From: Marinilactibacillus sp036039175
GTDB taxonomy: Bacteria > Bacillota > Bacilli > Lactobacillales > Carnobacteriaceae_A
Reading direction: 5' to 3'
NCBI RefSeq assembly: GCF_036039175.1
Contig: NZ_JAYXKP010000001.1
Location: forward strand, 62,001-126,000
DNA length: 64,000 nucleotides
Part shown: one piece after another, positions 43,023-51,429 of the stretch
Numbering within the stretch: position 1 is the first letter of the stretch
Layout of the letters: the number at the start of each line of letters is the position of its first letter
The notes under the pieces: model-generated
Databases searched by the model: none
Told to the model about the DNA's origin: nothing
The model's input: only the letters and a program-made list of their open reading frames with translations
Program-made: the position numbers and the translations under genes

Positions 43023-44597
43023 ATGTTCAAAAAAAGATTAAATAGTATTACTTTCCTATCAATTGCTAGCTCACTATTTATTGCAGGTTGCGGAAATGCA
43101 TCTCAAGAGAATGGGAACTCCGCAACAGAGATTCCAGAACTAGATAATGATTCTTTATGGATTTGGGGAGGCGTAGCACCTCATTCTTCAGTAGGAACTG
43201 TTGAAGATTCGCCTTTCCATCAAGGGTTAATTGAAAATACAGGACTTGATATTGAATGGCAATTTGCCCCTGAAGGTACGGATGGAAATCAGGCATATAA
43301 CTTGATGATTACTCAAGATGTATTACCAGACTTGATTTGGCATAACTGGATGGGCGAAGCAAGTAGAGCAATAGATGAAGGTATTATTAGAGATTTAACA
43401 GATGATTTACAAGAAAAAGCTCCAAATTATTGGCAATACCTTCAAGATAACCCTGAGATTGACAGAGCAATGAGAACGGATGACGGTAGCTATTACATGT
43501 TTAGTTTTTACCGAGAAGAACCATTTCAGTCAGTCTATCAAGGACCGCTAGTTAGACAAGATTGGCTCGATGAACAGAACTTGGAAGTCCCAGAAAATAT
43601 CGAAGACTGGACAAATGTTATTGAAAATTTCAATGAGAATTATGGTGCGCAATTTTCTTTCTTGACTAACTGGAGAATGAGTCCAGGACTAGCGGGTGCC
43701 TTTGGTGCATATGGGTCATTTGAACCAAGATTTTATTTAGACAACGATGAGATCAAATTTGCACAGTCTCAAACCGAATGGAAAGATTATATGGCATGGT
43801 TGAACGATTTAAATTCAAGAGGGTTATTAGATCCAGACTTTGTCACACTTGATGATCAGAATATGCAGACTAAGGCTGCGCAAGATCAATTTGGTATTAC
43901 ATTTATGAATGGAGGTTCATTACTTACATTCAATAACGATGCACGAGCTAATGATACTGGTGCTGAATGGATTGGTATTCCTTACCCTGATCAAGCAGAC
44001 GGATCTAAATCAGCGGCTATTTTTGCGGAGGATATGTATGTATCTCAGGGATACGCTATATCTACTAGTATAGATGAAGAAAGGTTGGATAATGCATACG
44101 AATATTTGGATTGGGCATTTTCTGAAGAAGGATACAACTACTGGAACTTTGGCACTGAAGGAGAAACGTGGGAAATGGTTGACGGAGAGCCTACTTTTAC
44201 CGATGTTATTGAGGAGCATGATCTAGATAAAGACGCTGCACTTGCTTTATACACTGGAAATATTGGATATGGATTAGGGGTACAAGCAGCGAGATTTATT
44301 GAACTTAGAACGGACGAAGCCTCATATGAAGCGGCGTTTAACTGGTCAGAAGATCAAGAAGATGCAATTATGGCAAACATACCTGCTTCTGTCACTATGA
44401 CTGCTGAAGAAAGTAGAGAAGATGCCAATCTTTTAAATACTCTCAATACCTATGTCTTAGAAGAATCGATTAAATTCACTACTGGTGGTAGAAGTTTAGA
44501 TGAGTTTGATACTTTTGTACAGGAGTTAAATGATATGGGATTAGATAGAATGTTAGAAATTCGAAATGACGCTTATCAAAGATACTTATCTAGATAA
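43023..44597 (+). CDS. ABC importer solute-binding lipoprotein (third system)
   Basis: Lipid-anchored oligosaccharide receptor, 524 residues; the lipobox IAGC gives the modified Cys at residue 23. The sequence differs widely from the two other LplA-type receptors here (954 and 29012), so a different ligand is expected. Strong GAGGAGGAAATAAA precedes the ATG. The 3' end holds a perfect 16-bp palindrome and a weak hairpin before the permease gene. The genes downstream suggest a uronate- and perhaps rhamnose-containing oligosaccharide. Confidence 0.9.
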   Translation: MFKKRLNSITFLSIASSLFIAGCGNASQENGNSATEIPELDNDSLWIWGGVAPHSSVGTVEDSPFHQGLIENTGLDIEWQFAPEGTDGNQAYNLMITQDVLPDLIWHNWMGEASRAIDEGIIRDLTDDLQEKAPNYWQYLQDNPEIDRAMRTDDGSYYMFSFYREEPFQSVYQGPLVRQDWLDEQNLEVPENIEDWTNVIENFNENYGAQFSFLTNWRMSPGLAGAFGAYGSFEPRFYLDNDEIKFAQSQTEWKDYMAWLNDLNSRGLLDPDFVTLDDQNMQTKAAQDQFGITFMNGGSLLTFNNDARANDTGAEWIGIPYPDQADGSKSAAIFAEDMYVSQGYAISTSIDEERLDNAYEYLDWAFSEEGYNYWNFGTEGETWEMVDGEPTFTDVIEEHDLDKDAALALYTGNIGYGLGVQAARFIELRTDEASYEAAFNWSEDQEDAIMANIPASVTMTAEESREDANLLNTLNTYVLEESIKFTTGGRSLDEFDTFVQELNDMGLDRMLEIRNDAYQRYLSR

Positions 44598-44641
44598 GTT
44601 AATCAGACTATAAATGGGTAGTAAAAAAACTATCTCTTTAT
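44584..44641 (+). other. Nested hairpins between receptor and permease genes
   Basis: ACTTATCTAGATAAGT (44584-44599) is a perfect palindrome spanning the stop codon. A second imperfect stem follows, 44610-44622 with 44629-44641 (12 of 13 pairs, three G:T). This is the same place where the other two importer operons carry a hairpin. Confidence 0.5.
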
Positions 44642-44685
44642 AATCTTTCAACAAATGAACTTCTACATCTGAAAGGAGTCTTAAA

Positions 44686-45648
44686 ATGGAAGATAGTTCA
44701 ATAGATAGAAAATACGACAGAACAGTAAAAAATAATCCATCTTATCTTGATAGAGTAAAAAAAGATTTTCACCACAATAAAATCAAATACCTAATGGCTT
44801 TACCTGTGATTATATTTTTTCTAGTATTTGCTTATCGACCAATGTACGGGTTACTAATGGTTTTTCAAAATTTCAGTCCTCGTTTAGGTATTGAAGGTAG
44901 CGAGTGGGTCGGACTTTATCATTTTCAAAGATTTTTTAATGATCCAAACGCATTTAGAATTATAAGAAATACATTCAATATCAGTATCTGGAGTTTATTA
45001 TTTGGATTTCCAGCGCCAATAATTTTAGCGTTACTTATTAATGAAATAAAAAATAAATATGTTAAGAGAATTGTTCAAACAGTATCGTATATGCCCTATT
45101 TTGTTTCCATTGTAGTTGTCTGTAGTTTGATAATTTTCTTCACTCAATCAAACGGATTGATTCCTAGTATAATGGATTTCTTTGGTTTACAAAGACAAAA
45201 TATTTTAGCCAACCCCAGATACTTTGTTCCTATTTATGTTATTTCAGGAATATGGCAAACTGTTGGGTGGGATTCGATTATCTATTTAGCAGCGTTGTCA
45301 GGTATTGATCAGGAACAATATGAAGCAGCAAAAATTGATGGAGCCAATAAATTTCAACAGATGTGGAATATTACAATTCCTGGCCTAAAACCGACAATCA
45401 TTATCTTATTGATTCTTAGAATGGGTTCTTTACTAAGTGTTGGTTTCGAAAAAATCTTACTTCTTTATTCACCGTCTACATTTTCAGTTGCGGATGTTAT
45501 CTCAACATATGTATACAGAATGGGATTGTTGAATGCTGATTATAGTTATGCTGCTGCGATTGGTTTACTCAATACCTTAGTGAATCTCACTTTATTATTG
45601 ATCACAAATCATATATCCAAAAAAGTCGCAGGTTCAGGATTATTCTAA
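44686..45648 (+). CDS. ABC sugar permease, LplB-like (third system)
   Basis: Membrane subunit with six helices, 320 residues. An N-terminal charged cytoplasmic stretch is followed by KYLMALPVIIFFLVFAYRPM, the usual LplB start, and the EAA loop EAAKIDGANK with TIPGLKP. AAAGGAGTC precedes the ATG. The partner LplC-like gene follows after 22 bases. No ATPase gene is present. Confidence 0.92.
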   Translation: MEDSSIDRKYDRTVKNNPSYLDRVKKDFHHNKIKYLMALPVIIFFLVFAYRPMYGLLMVFQNFSPRLGIEGSEWVGLYHFQRFFNDPNAFRIIRNTFNISIWSLLFGFPAPIILALLINEIKNKYVKRIVQTVSYMPYFVSIVVVCSLIIFFTQSNGLIPSIMDFFGLQRQNILANPRYFVPIYVISGIWQTVGWDSIIYLAALSGIDQEQYEAAKIDGANKFQQMWNITIPGLKPTIIILLILRMGSLLSVGFEKILLLYSPSTFSVADVISTYVYRMGLLNADYSYAAAIGLLNTLVNLTLLLITNHISKKVAGSGLF

Positions 45649-45670
45649 ATCAAAGAAGGGAAGGGTTTAT

Positions 45671-46576
45671 ATGTTTCAATCAAATATTTTAAAAAAGAAA
45701 GTAAAAGAATCACGCGGTGATCAGATATTTTCTTACTTTAACGGTATATTTATGTTTTTAATTTCTTTAGCGTGTCTTTATCCGATATGGTATGTGCTAG
45801 TGGCATCTTTTTCTAGCACTGGTGCCATAAATGCAAATTTAGGTAAGTTATTATGGCCACAAGATTTCAGTTTAGGTGCGTACTCAATGGCTTTAAGACA
45901 TCCGTTGATTCTTTCAGGGTTTAGAAACATATTTCTGATTTTAGTCTTGTCTTTACCTTTACAAATGTTCATGACCATTCTTTGTGGATATTTTATGGCC
46001 GCAAAAAATGTCATGTTCAAAAATATAATTGTTTCATTTTTTATGTTTACGATGTTCTTCAGTGGTGGATTGATTCCAATGTACATGAACCAAAGACAAT
46101 TGGGTTTATACAACAACATCTGGGCATTAGTTATTCCTGGAGCACTAAGTCTTTTCAATGCGATTATCTGCAAAACTGCTATAGAGGTCATACCTGATAG
46201 TTTAACTGAATCCGCTCATATGGATGGAGCTGGAGACATTACAATATTAGCAAAAATCATCGTACCTGTAATTAAACCAACTCTTGCTGTATTACTCTTA
46301 TATTATGGGGTTGGGCTATGGAATAACTGGTTCAATGCTGCGATCTTTATTCAAGACAATGAATTGCTTCCTATTCAAAATATATTACGTGGAGTATTGT
46401 TGGCGAATAATCAAACATTGAATCAAGGTGCAGGAAGCGCTGATTTAGTTAATCAGTATGCAGAAACAATTAAATATGCTGCTATCTGTATTTCAACGAT
46501 ACCAATATTATGCATCTATCCATTTTTACAAAAGTATTTTGTTAAAGGAATCATGATTGGATCTATTAAAGGATAG
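45671..46576 (+). CDS. ABC sugar permease, LplC-like (third system)
   Basis: Second membrane subunit, 301 residues with six helices. The EAA loop is ESAHMDGAGD followed by IVPVIKP; the C-terminus KGIMIGSIKG is shared with the other LplC-type proteins in the window. GAAGGGAAGG precedes the ATG. The DUF624 gene starts 16 bases after its stop. Confidence 0.92.
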   Translation: MFQSNILKKKVKESRGDQIFSYFNGIFMFLISLACLYPIWYVLVASFSSTGAINANLGKLLWPQDFSLGAYSMALRHPLILSGFRNIFLILVLSLPLQMFMTILCGYFMAAKNVMFKNIIVSFFMFTMFFSGGLIPMYMNQRQLGLYNNIWALVIPGALSLFNAIICKTAIEVIPDSLTESAHMDGAGDITILAKIIVPVIKPTLAVLLLYYGVGLWNNWFNAAIFIQDNELLPIQNILRGVLLANNQTLNQGAGSADLVNQYAETIKYAAICISTIPILCIYPFLQKYFVKGIMIGSIKG

Positions 46577-46592
46577 GATTAGGAGGATAGCG

Positions 46593-47219
46593 ATGAAAGC
46601 TTTTACGGATGTGAATAGTAAGTTAAATCGATATGCTAATCTTTTAATGGATTTATTTCTATTGAATATGTTGTTCATTATTACTTCTCTACCTATTATG
46701 ACTATTGGATCAGGGCTGATTAGTTTATCAAGTGTTTCGATAGAAATGATTGAAGGAAGAGTGAACTCGCCTTCTAAATCTTATATCAGTCACTTTAAAC
46801 ATAATTTGACACGAGGAATTTTAATTCAATTTTTCCTCATGAGTATTTTGATTATTTTATTTTCATCTTCAAGATTGCTCTTTATCCTTCCAACTATATC
46901 ATTCGTTTTGGTTGGAACAGGATTGATACTAGGTGTCATTATCTACTCATTCTTGTGTCTATATATTTTTTCATATTCAGCCAGATATGAAAATAGTTTC
47001 AAGGGAAGTTTAAAGGTTGCTTTTCAATTGTCCATGTCACACCTTAAAGAAAGTTTTACTATGATACTGGTTATTTTGACGGTTATCTCTTTAGGATCAC
47101 TTAATATATTTTGGGCAAGTTTAATATCCTTTTTCTTTTTCTTTATAGGATTTTCATTTTCAAGTTTACTCAACGCAACGATTACATTGAAAGTTTTTAA
47201 TCAATATACTGAATCATAG
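46593..47219 (+). CDS. DUF624 membrane protein (third copy)
   Basis: Membrane protein of 208 residues with about five helices; NRYANLLMDLFLLNMLFIITSLPIMTIG is the DUF624 start. The start ATG 46593 follows AGGAGGATAG; an upstream ATG at 46557 lies inside the permease gene and is rejected. It sits between the LplC-type permease and a GH105-like enzyme, the same context as in other firmicute oligosaccharide operons. Function unknown. Confidence 0.87.
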   Translation: MKAFTDVNSKLNRYANLLMDLFLLNMLFIITSLPIMTIGSGLISLSSVSIEMIEGRVNSPSKSYISHFKHNLTRGILIQFFLMSILIILFSSSRLLFILPTISFVLVGTGLILGVIIYSFLCLYIFSYSARYENSFKGSLKVAFQLSMSHLKESFTMILVILTVISLGSLNIFWASLISFFFFFIGFSFSSLLNATITLKVFNQYTES

Positions 47220-47231
47220 ATAGGAGATCAA

Positions 47232-48440
47232 ATGGAAAATTTATCAGCTGAAGAATTTATTCGTAAGGTAAATAAATTTTGGATTTCTTTAATTAAAGAA
47301 GATCATGAGAGAGCTTTTTGGGAAAGATCAGCCTATCATGTAGGGAATATGGAAGCTTACAAAAGTACTGGTAATGATGAATACCTTAATTTTACGCTTG
47401 AATGGTGCGAAGCAAATAACTGGAAAAGTCATCCTTATGAAGCTGATCCTGATTCGTGGACATGGGGATATGGCGAAGAAGAGAGTAGGAGCGTACTTTT
47501 TGCGGATTGGCATACCTGTTTTCAGGTTTATCTAGATATCTATTTTTTAAAAAATAAAAATAATCCTAAATACATTGAGTATGCTAAAAAAATTATAGAT
47601 TATCAAATGAGTAAAGATGAAGATAGTTTCTGGTGGTGGGCTGATGGGTTATTCATGGGTATGCCGGTTATGGTAAAACTATACAATCTTACAGGAGATA
47701 AAATTTATTTAGATAAACTACATCAATATTTCAAATTTTCAATGGAGTTAATGTACGATGGAGAACATGGAATTCCTGTATCTATTTCTCAGTACAAGTC
47801 TACTGCTTATTCTGGAGGACCTTATGGAGGTAAATCTTCTGTAAAATCAGAATTTAGTAATCCAGAAAATTACAGTCACTTATTTTACAGAGATGCTAGT
47901 TATGTATATCCTGCAAAACCTTTACCAGATGAATTAAGTGGAGTGAAGAATTTCTGGGCTAGGGCAAACGGATGGGTTTTTGCTTCATTAGCTAGGATAC
48001 TTAAAGAACTCCCTTCTAGTTGGGAACATTATGAATTTTACCTGAAAATTTATAGAGATATGGCTGTCGCGATTACTCGTTCTCAAAAATTAGACCAAAA
48101 TGGAAATGGGTTTTGGACACAATCTATGCTAGCACATAAGTATAGCTCGAATGACCTAAATCCTGAAGGATACGAGACAAGTGGAACAGCATTTTTTCTA
48201 TTTGGATTACTAGTAGGCGTTAACGAAGGATTTATTAAAAAATCGAGTGTTGAAAATGCTATAAACAGCAGCTGGAAATATCTTTCTAAAATAGCTTTGC
48301 ATGAATCAGGGAAAATTGGATACGTTCAACCTGTTGGAGGCGAAGCCGGAAAAGCCGCTGACATAGAGAATACGCAAGATTTTGGTGTTGGGGCTAGCCT
48401 AATGGCTGCTACTGAGATGATCAAATATCAAGCAGAATAG
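47232..48440 (+). CDS. GH105-like (GH88/GH105 clan) unsaturated uronyl hydrolase
   Basis: Cytoplasmic (alpha/alpha)6-barrel enzyme, 402 residues, resembling the longer GH105 subgroup. WWWADGLFMGMPVMVKLYN (about 138-156) carries the Asp equivalent to the YteR catalytic residue; FWARANGWVFASLARIL and ETSGTAFFLFGLLVG follow in the order expected for GH88/GH105. It should remove an unsaturated uronate from lyase products of the glycan imported by this operon. It is quite different from the GH105 at 16770. AGGAGATCAA precedes the ATG. A 74-codon gene follows after 12 bases. Confidence 0.85.
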   Translation: MENLSAEEFIRKVNKFWISLIKEDHERAFWERSAYHVGNMEAYKSTGNDEYLNFTLEWCEANNWKSHPYEADPDSWTWGYGEEESRSVLFADWHTCFQVYLDIYFLKNKNNPKYIEYAKKIIDYQMSKDEDSFWWWADGLFMGMPVMVKLYNLTGDKIYLDKLHQYFKFSMELMYDGEHGIPVSISQYKSTAYSGGPYGGKSSVKSEFSNPENYSHLFYRDASYVYPAKPLPDELSGVKNFWARANGWVFASLARILKELPSSWEHYEFYLKIYRDMAVAITRSQKLDQNGNGFWTQSMLAHKYSSNDLNPEGYETSGTAFFLFGLLVGVNEGFIKKSSVENAINSSWKYLSKIALHESGKIGYVQPVGGEAGKAADIENTQDFGVGASLMAATEMIKYQAE

Positions 48441-48452
48441 AAAGGAGAAAAC

Positions 48453-48677
48453 ATGCAAAACGGACCAAATAATCCTAATCAACCTTCTCAAGGATTTCCA
48501 AATGCACACCCTCAAAGAGTCGACATACCAGCGGGTGATGTTCCAGATGAAGTGAAAAAAGGATTTATAGATGAAGAAGTTGTAAAAGAAAATGAACATA
48601 CCGAACAAAAAGAGGAAGCTATAGAAGTAGACTTTGAGCCATTTGATTTAGATAAAATTGATGATTCATTGATATAA
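48453..48677 (+). CDS. Small acidic protein of unknown function
   Basis: A 74-residue protein not recognised. The N-terminal third is rich in Asn, Pro and Gln (PNNPNQPSQGFPNAHPQR); the rest is strongly acidic, ending VDFEPFDLDKIDDSLI. There is no signal peptide, membrane helix, cysteine or zinc motif, and the protein is probably disordered. The AAAGGAGAAAAC ribosome site 12 bases after the GH105-like gene and the same orientation support real translation. It may be a binding partner or regulator of the adjacent enzymes, but nothing proves this. A shadow frame on the other strand is less credible. Confidence 0.65.
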   Translation: MQNGPNNPNQPSQGFPNAHPQRVDIPAGDVPDEVKKGFIDEEVVKENEHTEQKEEAIEVDFEPFDLDKIDDSLI

Positions 48678-48754
48678 AGTAAGTTTATAAAGATTAAACT
48701 AATATTTTTGCAATTCTATAACGAGCTTAGCTTTTAGTAAGGAAGGACAATTTT

Positions 48755-49597
48755 ATGGAGATTAAATGCACACTTTATAATCAGAACGGAACGATCAAGT
48801 TCGGAAAAAATGATTACGAAGAAGAAAAGCAGCTACTAACTAAAAAAGATGAAGACTTTGTTTATCTTTCAACTCAAACGGTAAGGTTACATGAAGGAGA
48901 TTATTTTGAAATTGAGCTTTCTGAAAATCACCAATACCTAGTTGTTCAATTAGATCCTTCATTAGCACCATCTTTGATTTACATTCCTAATAAAAAATGG
49001 CGGTACGATATTAGATTAGGGGATGAGTGGAGAGAAGCTACACATGAGTCTGTTTTTAATGTGAAAAGAACTTATTGTTCTGTTAGAGTAGCTAAACAGT
49101 TTGAAATGGATCAGTATCAAGATCTATCGATCAATACTCACGATTTAAATTACTTTACGGGAGCCTATCCTCACGCAAGTGCAAACGTTGAAACAAGAAA
49201 TGATGCAACATTTTTTGCACTAAATGCAATTGATGGAGTATACGCTAATAACAGTCATGGATCTTATCCTTATCAGTCTTGGGGAATCAATCAGAAAAAA
49301 GATGCTGAGTTAAAGATTGATTTTGGGAGGGAAGTTTTGATTAGTGAGGTGGAACTGACTCTGCGAGCTGATTTCCCTCATGACAATTATTGGACTCAAG
49401 GCACACTTGTTTTTTCTGATGGTACCGAAAAAACGATTCAACTAAAAAAGACGGGTAAAATCCAATCGTTTCAAATGGATTCAGTTAAAGCGAATTGGAT
49501 TGTATTAAAAGATTTACTTAAAGACTCAACACTATCTTCACCATTTCCTGCATTAACCCAAATGAGTGTCTATGGTAAAACGATTCTTTTACCTTAA
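48755..49597 (+). CDS. Discoidin (F5/8 C)-like domain protein without signal peptide
   Basis: Protein of 280 residues with two parts: an N-terminal beta-rich region (about 1-125) not recognised, and a C-terminal galactose-binding-like beta-sandwich (about 140-280) with ALNAIDGVYANNSHGSYP, QSWGINQKKDAELKIDFGRE and SEVELTLRADFPHDNYW, a typical F5/8 type C pattern. Such domains bind carbohydrates; here no export signal is visible, so it would work in the cytoplasm, perhaps as a lectin or an enzyme subunit. AAGGAAGGAC precedes the ATG at 48755. A terminator-like hairpin follows. Confidence 0.75.
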   Translation: MEIKCTLYNQNGTIKFGKNDYEEEKQLLTKKDEDFVYLSTQTVRLHEGDYFEIELSENHQYLVVQLDPSLAPSLIYIPNKKWRYDIRLGDEWREATHESVFNVKRTYCSVRVAKQFEMDQYQDLSINTHDLNYFTGAYPHASANVETRNDATFFALNAIDGVYANNSHGSYPYQSWGINQKKDAELKIDFGREVLISEVELTLRADFPHDNYWTQGTLVFSDGTEKTIQLKKTGKIQSFQMDSVKANWIVLKDLLKDSTLSSPFPALTQMSVYGKTILLP

Positions 49598-49644
49598 ATA
49601 AAATAATGAGATAAAGTTGTAAAGTTCAGGTTTTTGAAAATTGG

Positions 49645-49678
49645 GATGTACAACATCAGTTGTGCATCTCTTTTTATT
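49645..49678 (+). terminator. Intrinsic terminator upstream of the heparinase-like gene
   Basis: GATGTACAAC (49645-49654) and GTTGTGCATC (49659-49668) pair with one G:T wobble around ATCA and are followed by TCTTTTTATT. The next ribosome site begins immediately after, so read-through must occur or a promoter is hidden upstream. Confidence 0.8.
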
Positions 49679-49692
49679 GGAGGTTGATGAAG

Positions 49693-51429
49693 ATGATAGA
49701 TTTTTCAAAAATAAAGAAGCATAAAGATTACAGTAAAGCCATCCATTATTTCGAAAACAGAGTCTACAATGACTTCCCAGAAGTGCCTTCTTATGAACTA
49801 TTTAATTTGTTTTGGGAAAATGGAAATCGTTCAGTTTACGAAAAACTCTATTTTGAGAGAAGAAAACAACTAACTTATTTAGGTATACTCGTTAAAAATC
49901 AACCTGAAAATGCTCTATACAAAAACAAATTAGAAAAATTGATTTACTCAATTTGTAATGAATTTACTTGGTGCTTACCAGCTCATCTTGATAAACAGCG
50001 AGAGTTCGATCCTCAATTTAAACAGTATACATTAGATTTATTTGCCTGCGAGACAGCTTTTACTTTGGCAGAATTAAGTTTCTTATTGAAAGGGTTACTG
50101 CCAGAAGATTTAGAACTTCTTATTGAACACTCTATTCAAGTAAGAATTCTATCACCATTTCTAAATAAAAATTGGAACTTTGAAAATTTGGAGAATAACT
50201 GGTCTGCAGTCTGTACTGGCTCGATTGGAATCGCCGCACTCTATTTATTAGAAGAAGACGATTCAAATTTAGAAGAAATTTTAACTAGAGTAAATGCAAC
50301 AATGGACGTATTTCTAAAAGGGTTTGGTGATGATGGGGCTTGCCTTGAAGGGCTAAATTACTGGCAGTATGGCTTCAGGTACTTTACATATTATATTGAC
50401 TGCTTGAACAGGGAGACAACGAATCCTTACTTTGAAACGTTAAATCAGGAAAAAATCAAAAATATTGCCATGTATCAGCAGAAAATGTATCTTTTTGACC
50501 GCACAGTAATTAATGTTTCAGATTCTCCACTAGAGATAGAACCAGCACACGATCTAGCCAGATATTATAGGTCTCTATTTCCTGATGATATAAAGATTCC
50601 AGATACACCACTAGAAGTAGACAAATTAGTTGATCACTGTGGACGATGGGCACCCATGATCAGAACGCTGCAATGGTCTGAAGTTGAGGAACCAAAAACA
50701 GAGGAGAGTCAAAGAATCGAGTGGTTGAACGATGCTCAGATGTTTATTTACAAAAATCAAGAGTTTCAAGTCGTGACTAAAGGGGGGCACAATGACGAAC
50801 CCCACAACCATAACGATCTTGGGCACTTTATACTATTTTACAAGGAAACTCCTTTTTGTATCGATTTAGGTGCTCCAGAGTATACTAAAGATTATTTTGA
50901 GGATAAACGTTACGAAACGATACAGGCTTCTTCGTTAGGACACTCAGTACCAATCATTAATGGGCACATACAAGAAAGCGGGAAAGTGCAAATTAGTCTC
51001 GTTAAAGATATCAATCCAAATGATTTAAAAGTGGTTTATGATTTGACACGTGCTTATAGTGATGAACATCTATTAACCTATCACAGAGAGATAAAGGTTC
51101 ATCCAAAAAAAAATGCTCTAAGAATTAGAGATTACTTTAAGTTTAATGCAACTCAAAATTTAGTCAAACAACGATTTATACTTTCAGATATGAAGTTTCT
51201 AACTACAAATGGCTTCGAACTTATCTTTGAAAAAGATTCATTTTATTTTAAAGCAACTATTTTAAGTGGAAAAGGCACATTTTATACGGAACCTTTGATA
51301 TACAGAGATCATTTTGGTCAAAAGCAGAAAGCTATAGTATTGGATATCTCTTTTGATTCAAAAGAACTTGAAGAGTTGGTTGATATTGAATTCCGTTGTT
51401 TTAGAAAAGAGGAGGAAGCAGATGTATAA
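49693..51429 (+). CDS. Heparinase II/III-family protein (cytoplasmic polysaccharide lyase-like)
   Basis: Probable beta-eliminating lyase of 579 residues with an N-terminal (alpha/alpha) toroid and a C-terminal beta-sheet domain. The heparinase II/III signature GGHNDEPHNHNDLGHF (about 366-381) holds the histidines and asparagine expected near the active site; ETPFCIDLGAPEY and GHSVPIINGHIQ follow as in the family. No signal peptide. Start at ATG 49693, eight bases from GGAGGT; the ATG at 49687 is too close and the ATG at 49660 lies in the terminator. It overlaps the next gene by 8 bases. Substrate unknown; families in this fold cut uronate-containing chains such as heparinoids, alginate, gellan or glucuronans. 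Confidence 0.82.
   Translation: MIDFSKIKKHKDYSKAIHYFENRVYNDFPEVPSYELFNLFWENGNRSVYEKLYFERRKQLTYLGILVKNQPENALYKNKLEKLIYSICNEFTWCLPAHLDKQREFDPQFKQYTLDLFACETAFTLAELSFLLKGLLPEDLELLIEHSIQVRILSPFLNKNWNFENLENNWSAVCTGSIGIAALYLLEEDDSNLEEILTRVNATMDVFLKGFGDDGACLEGLNYWQYGFRYFTYYIDCLNRETTNPYFETLNQEKIKNIAMYQQKMYLFDRTVINVSDSPLEIEPAHDLARYYRSLFPDDIKIPDTPLEVDKLVDHCGRWAPMIRTLQWSEVEEPKTEESQRIEWLNDAQMFIYKNQEFQVVTKGGHNDEPHNHNDLGHFILFYKETPFCIDLGAPEYTKDYFEDKRYETIQASSLGHSVPIINGHIQESGKVQISLVKDINPNDLKVVYDLTRAYSDEHLLTYHREIKVHPKKNALRIRDYFKFNATQNLVKQRFILSDMKFLTTNGFELIFEKDSFYFKATILSGKGTFYTEPLIYRDHFGQKQKAIVLDISFDSKELEELVDIEFRCFRKEEEADV

Noticed and set aside
48399..48608. Minus-strand frame opposite the small acidic protein
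   Set aside because: It spans the end of the GH105-like gene, and no ribosome site or known domain supports it; the plus-strand frame fits the operon.
51353..51421. Early start of the DUF2264 gene
   Set aside because: It lies wholly inside the heparinase-like gene; GAGGAGG precedes ATG 51422.
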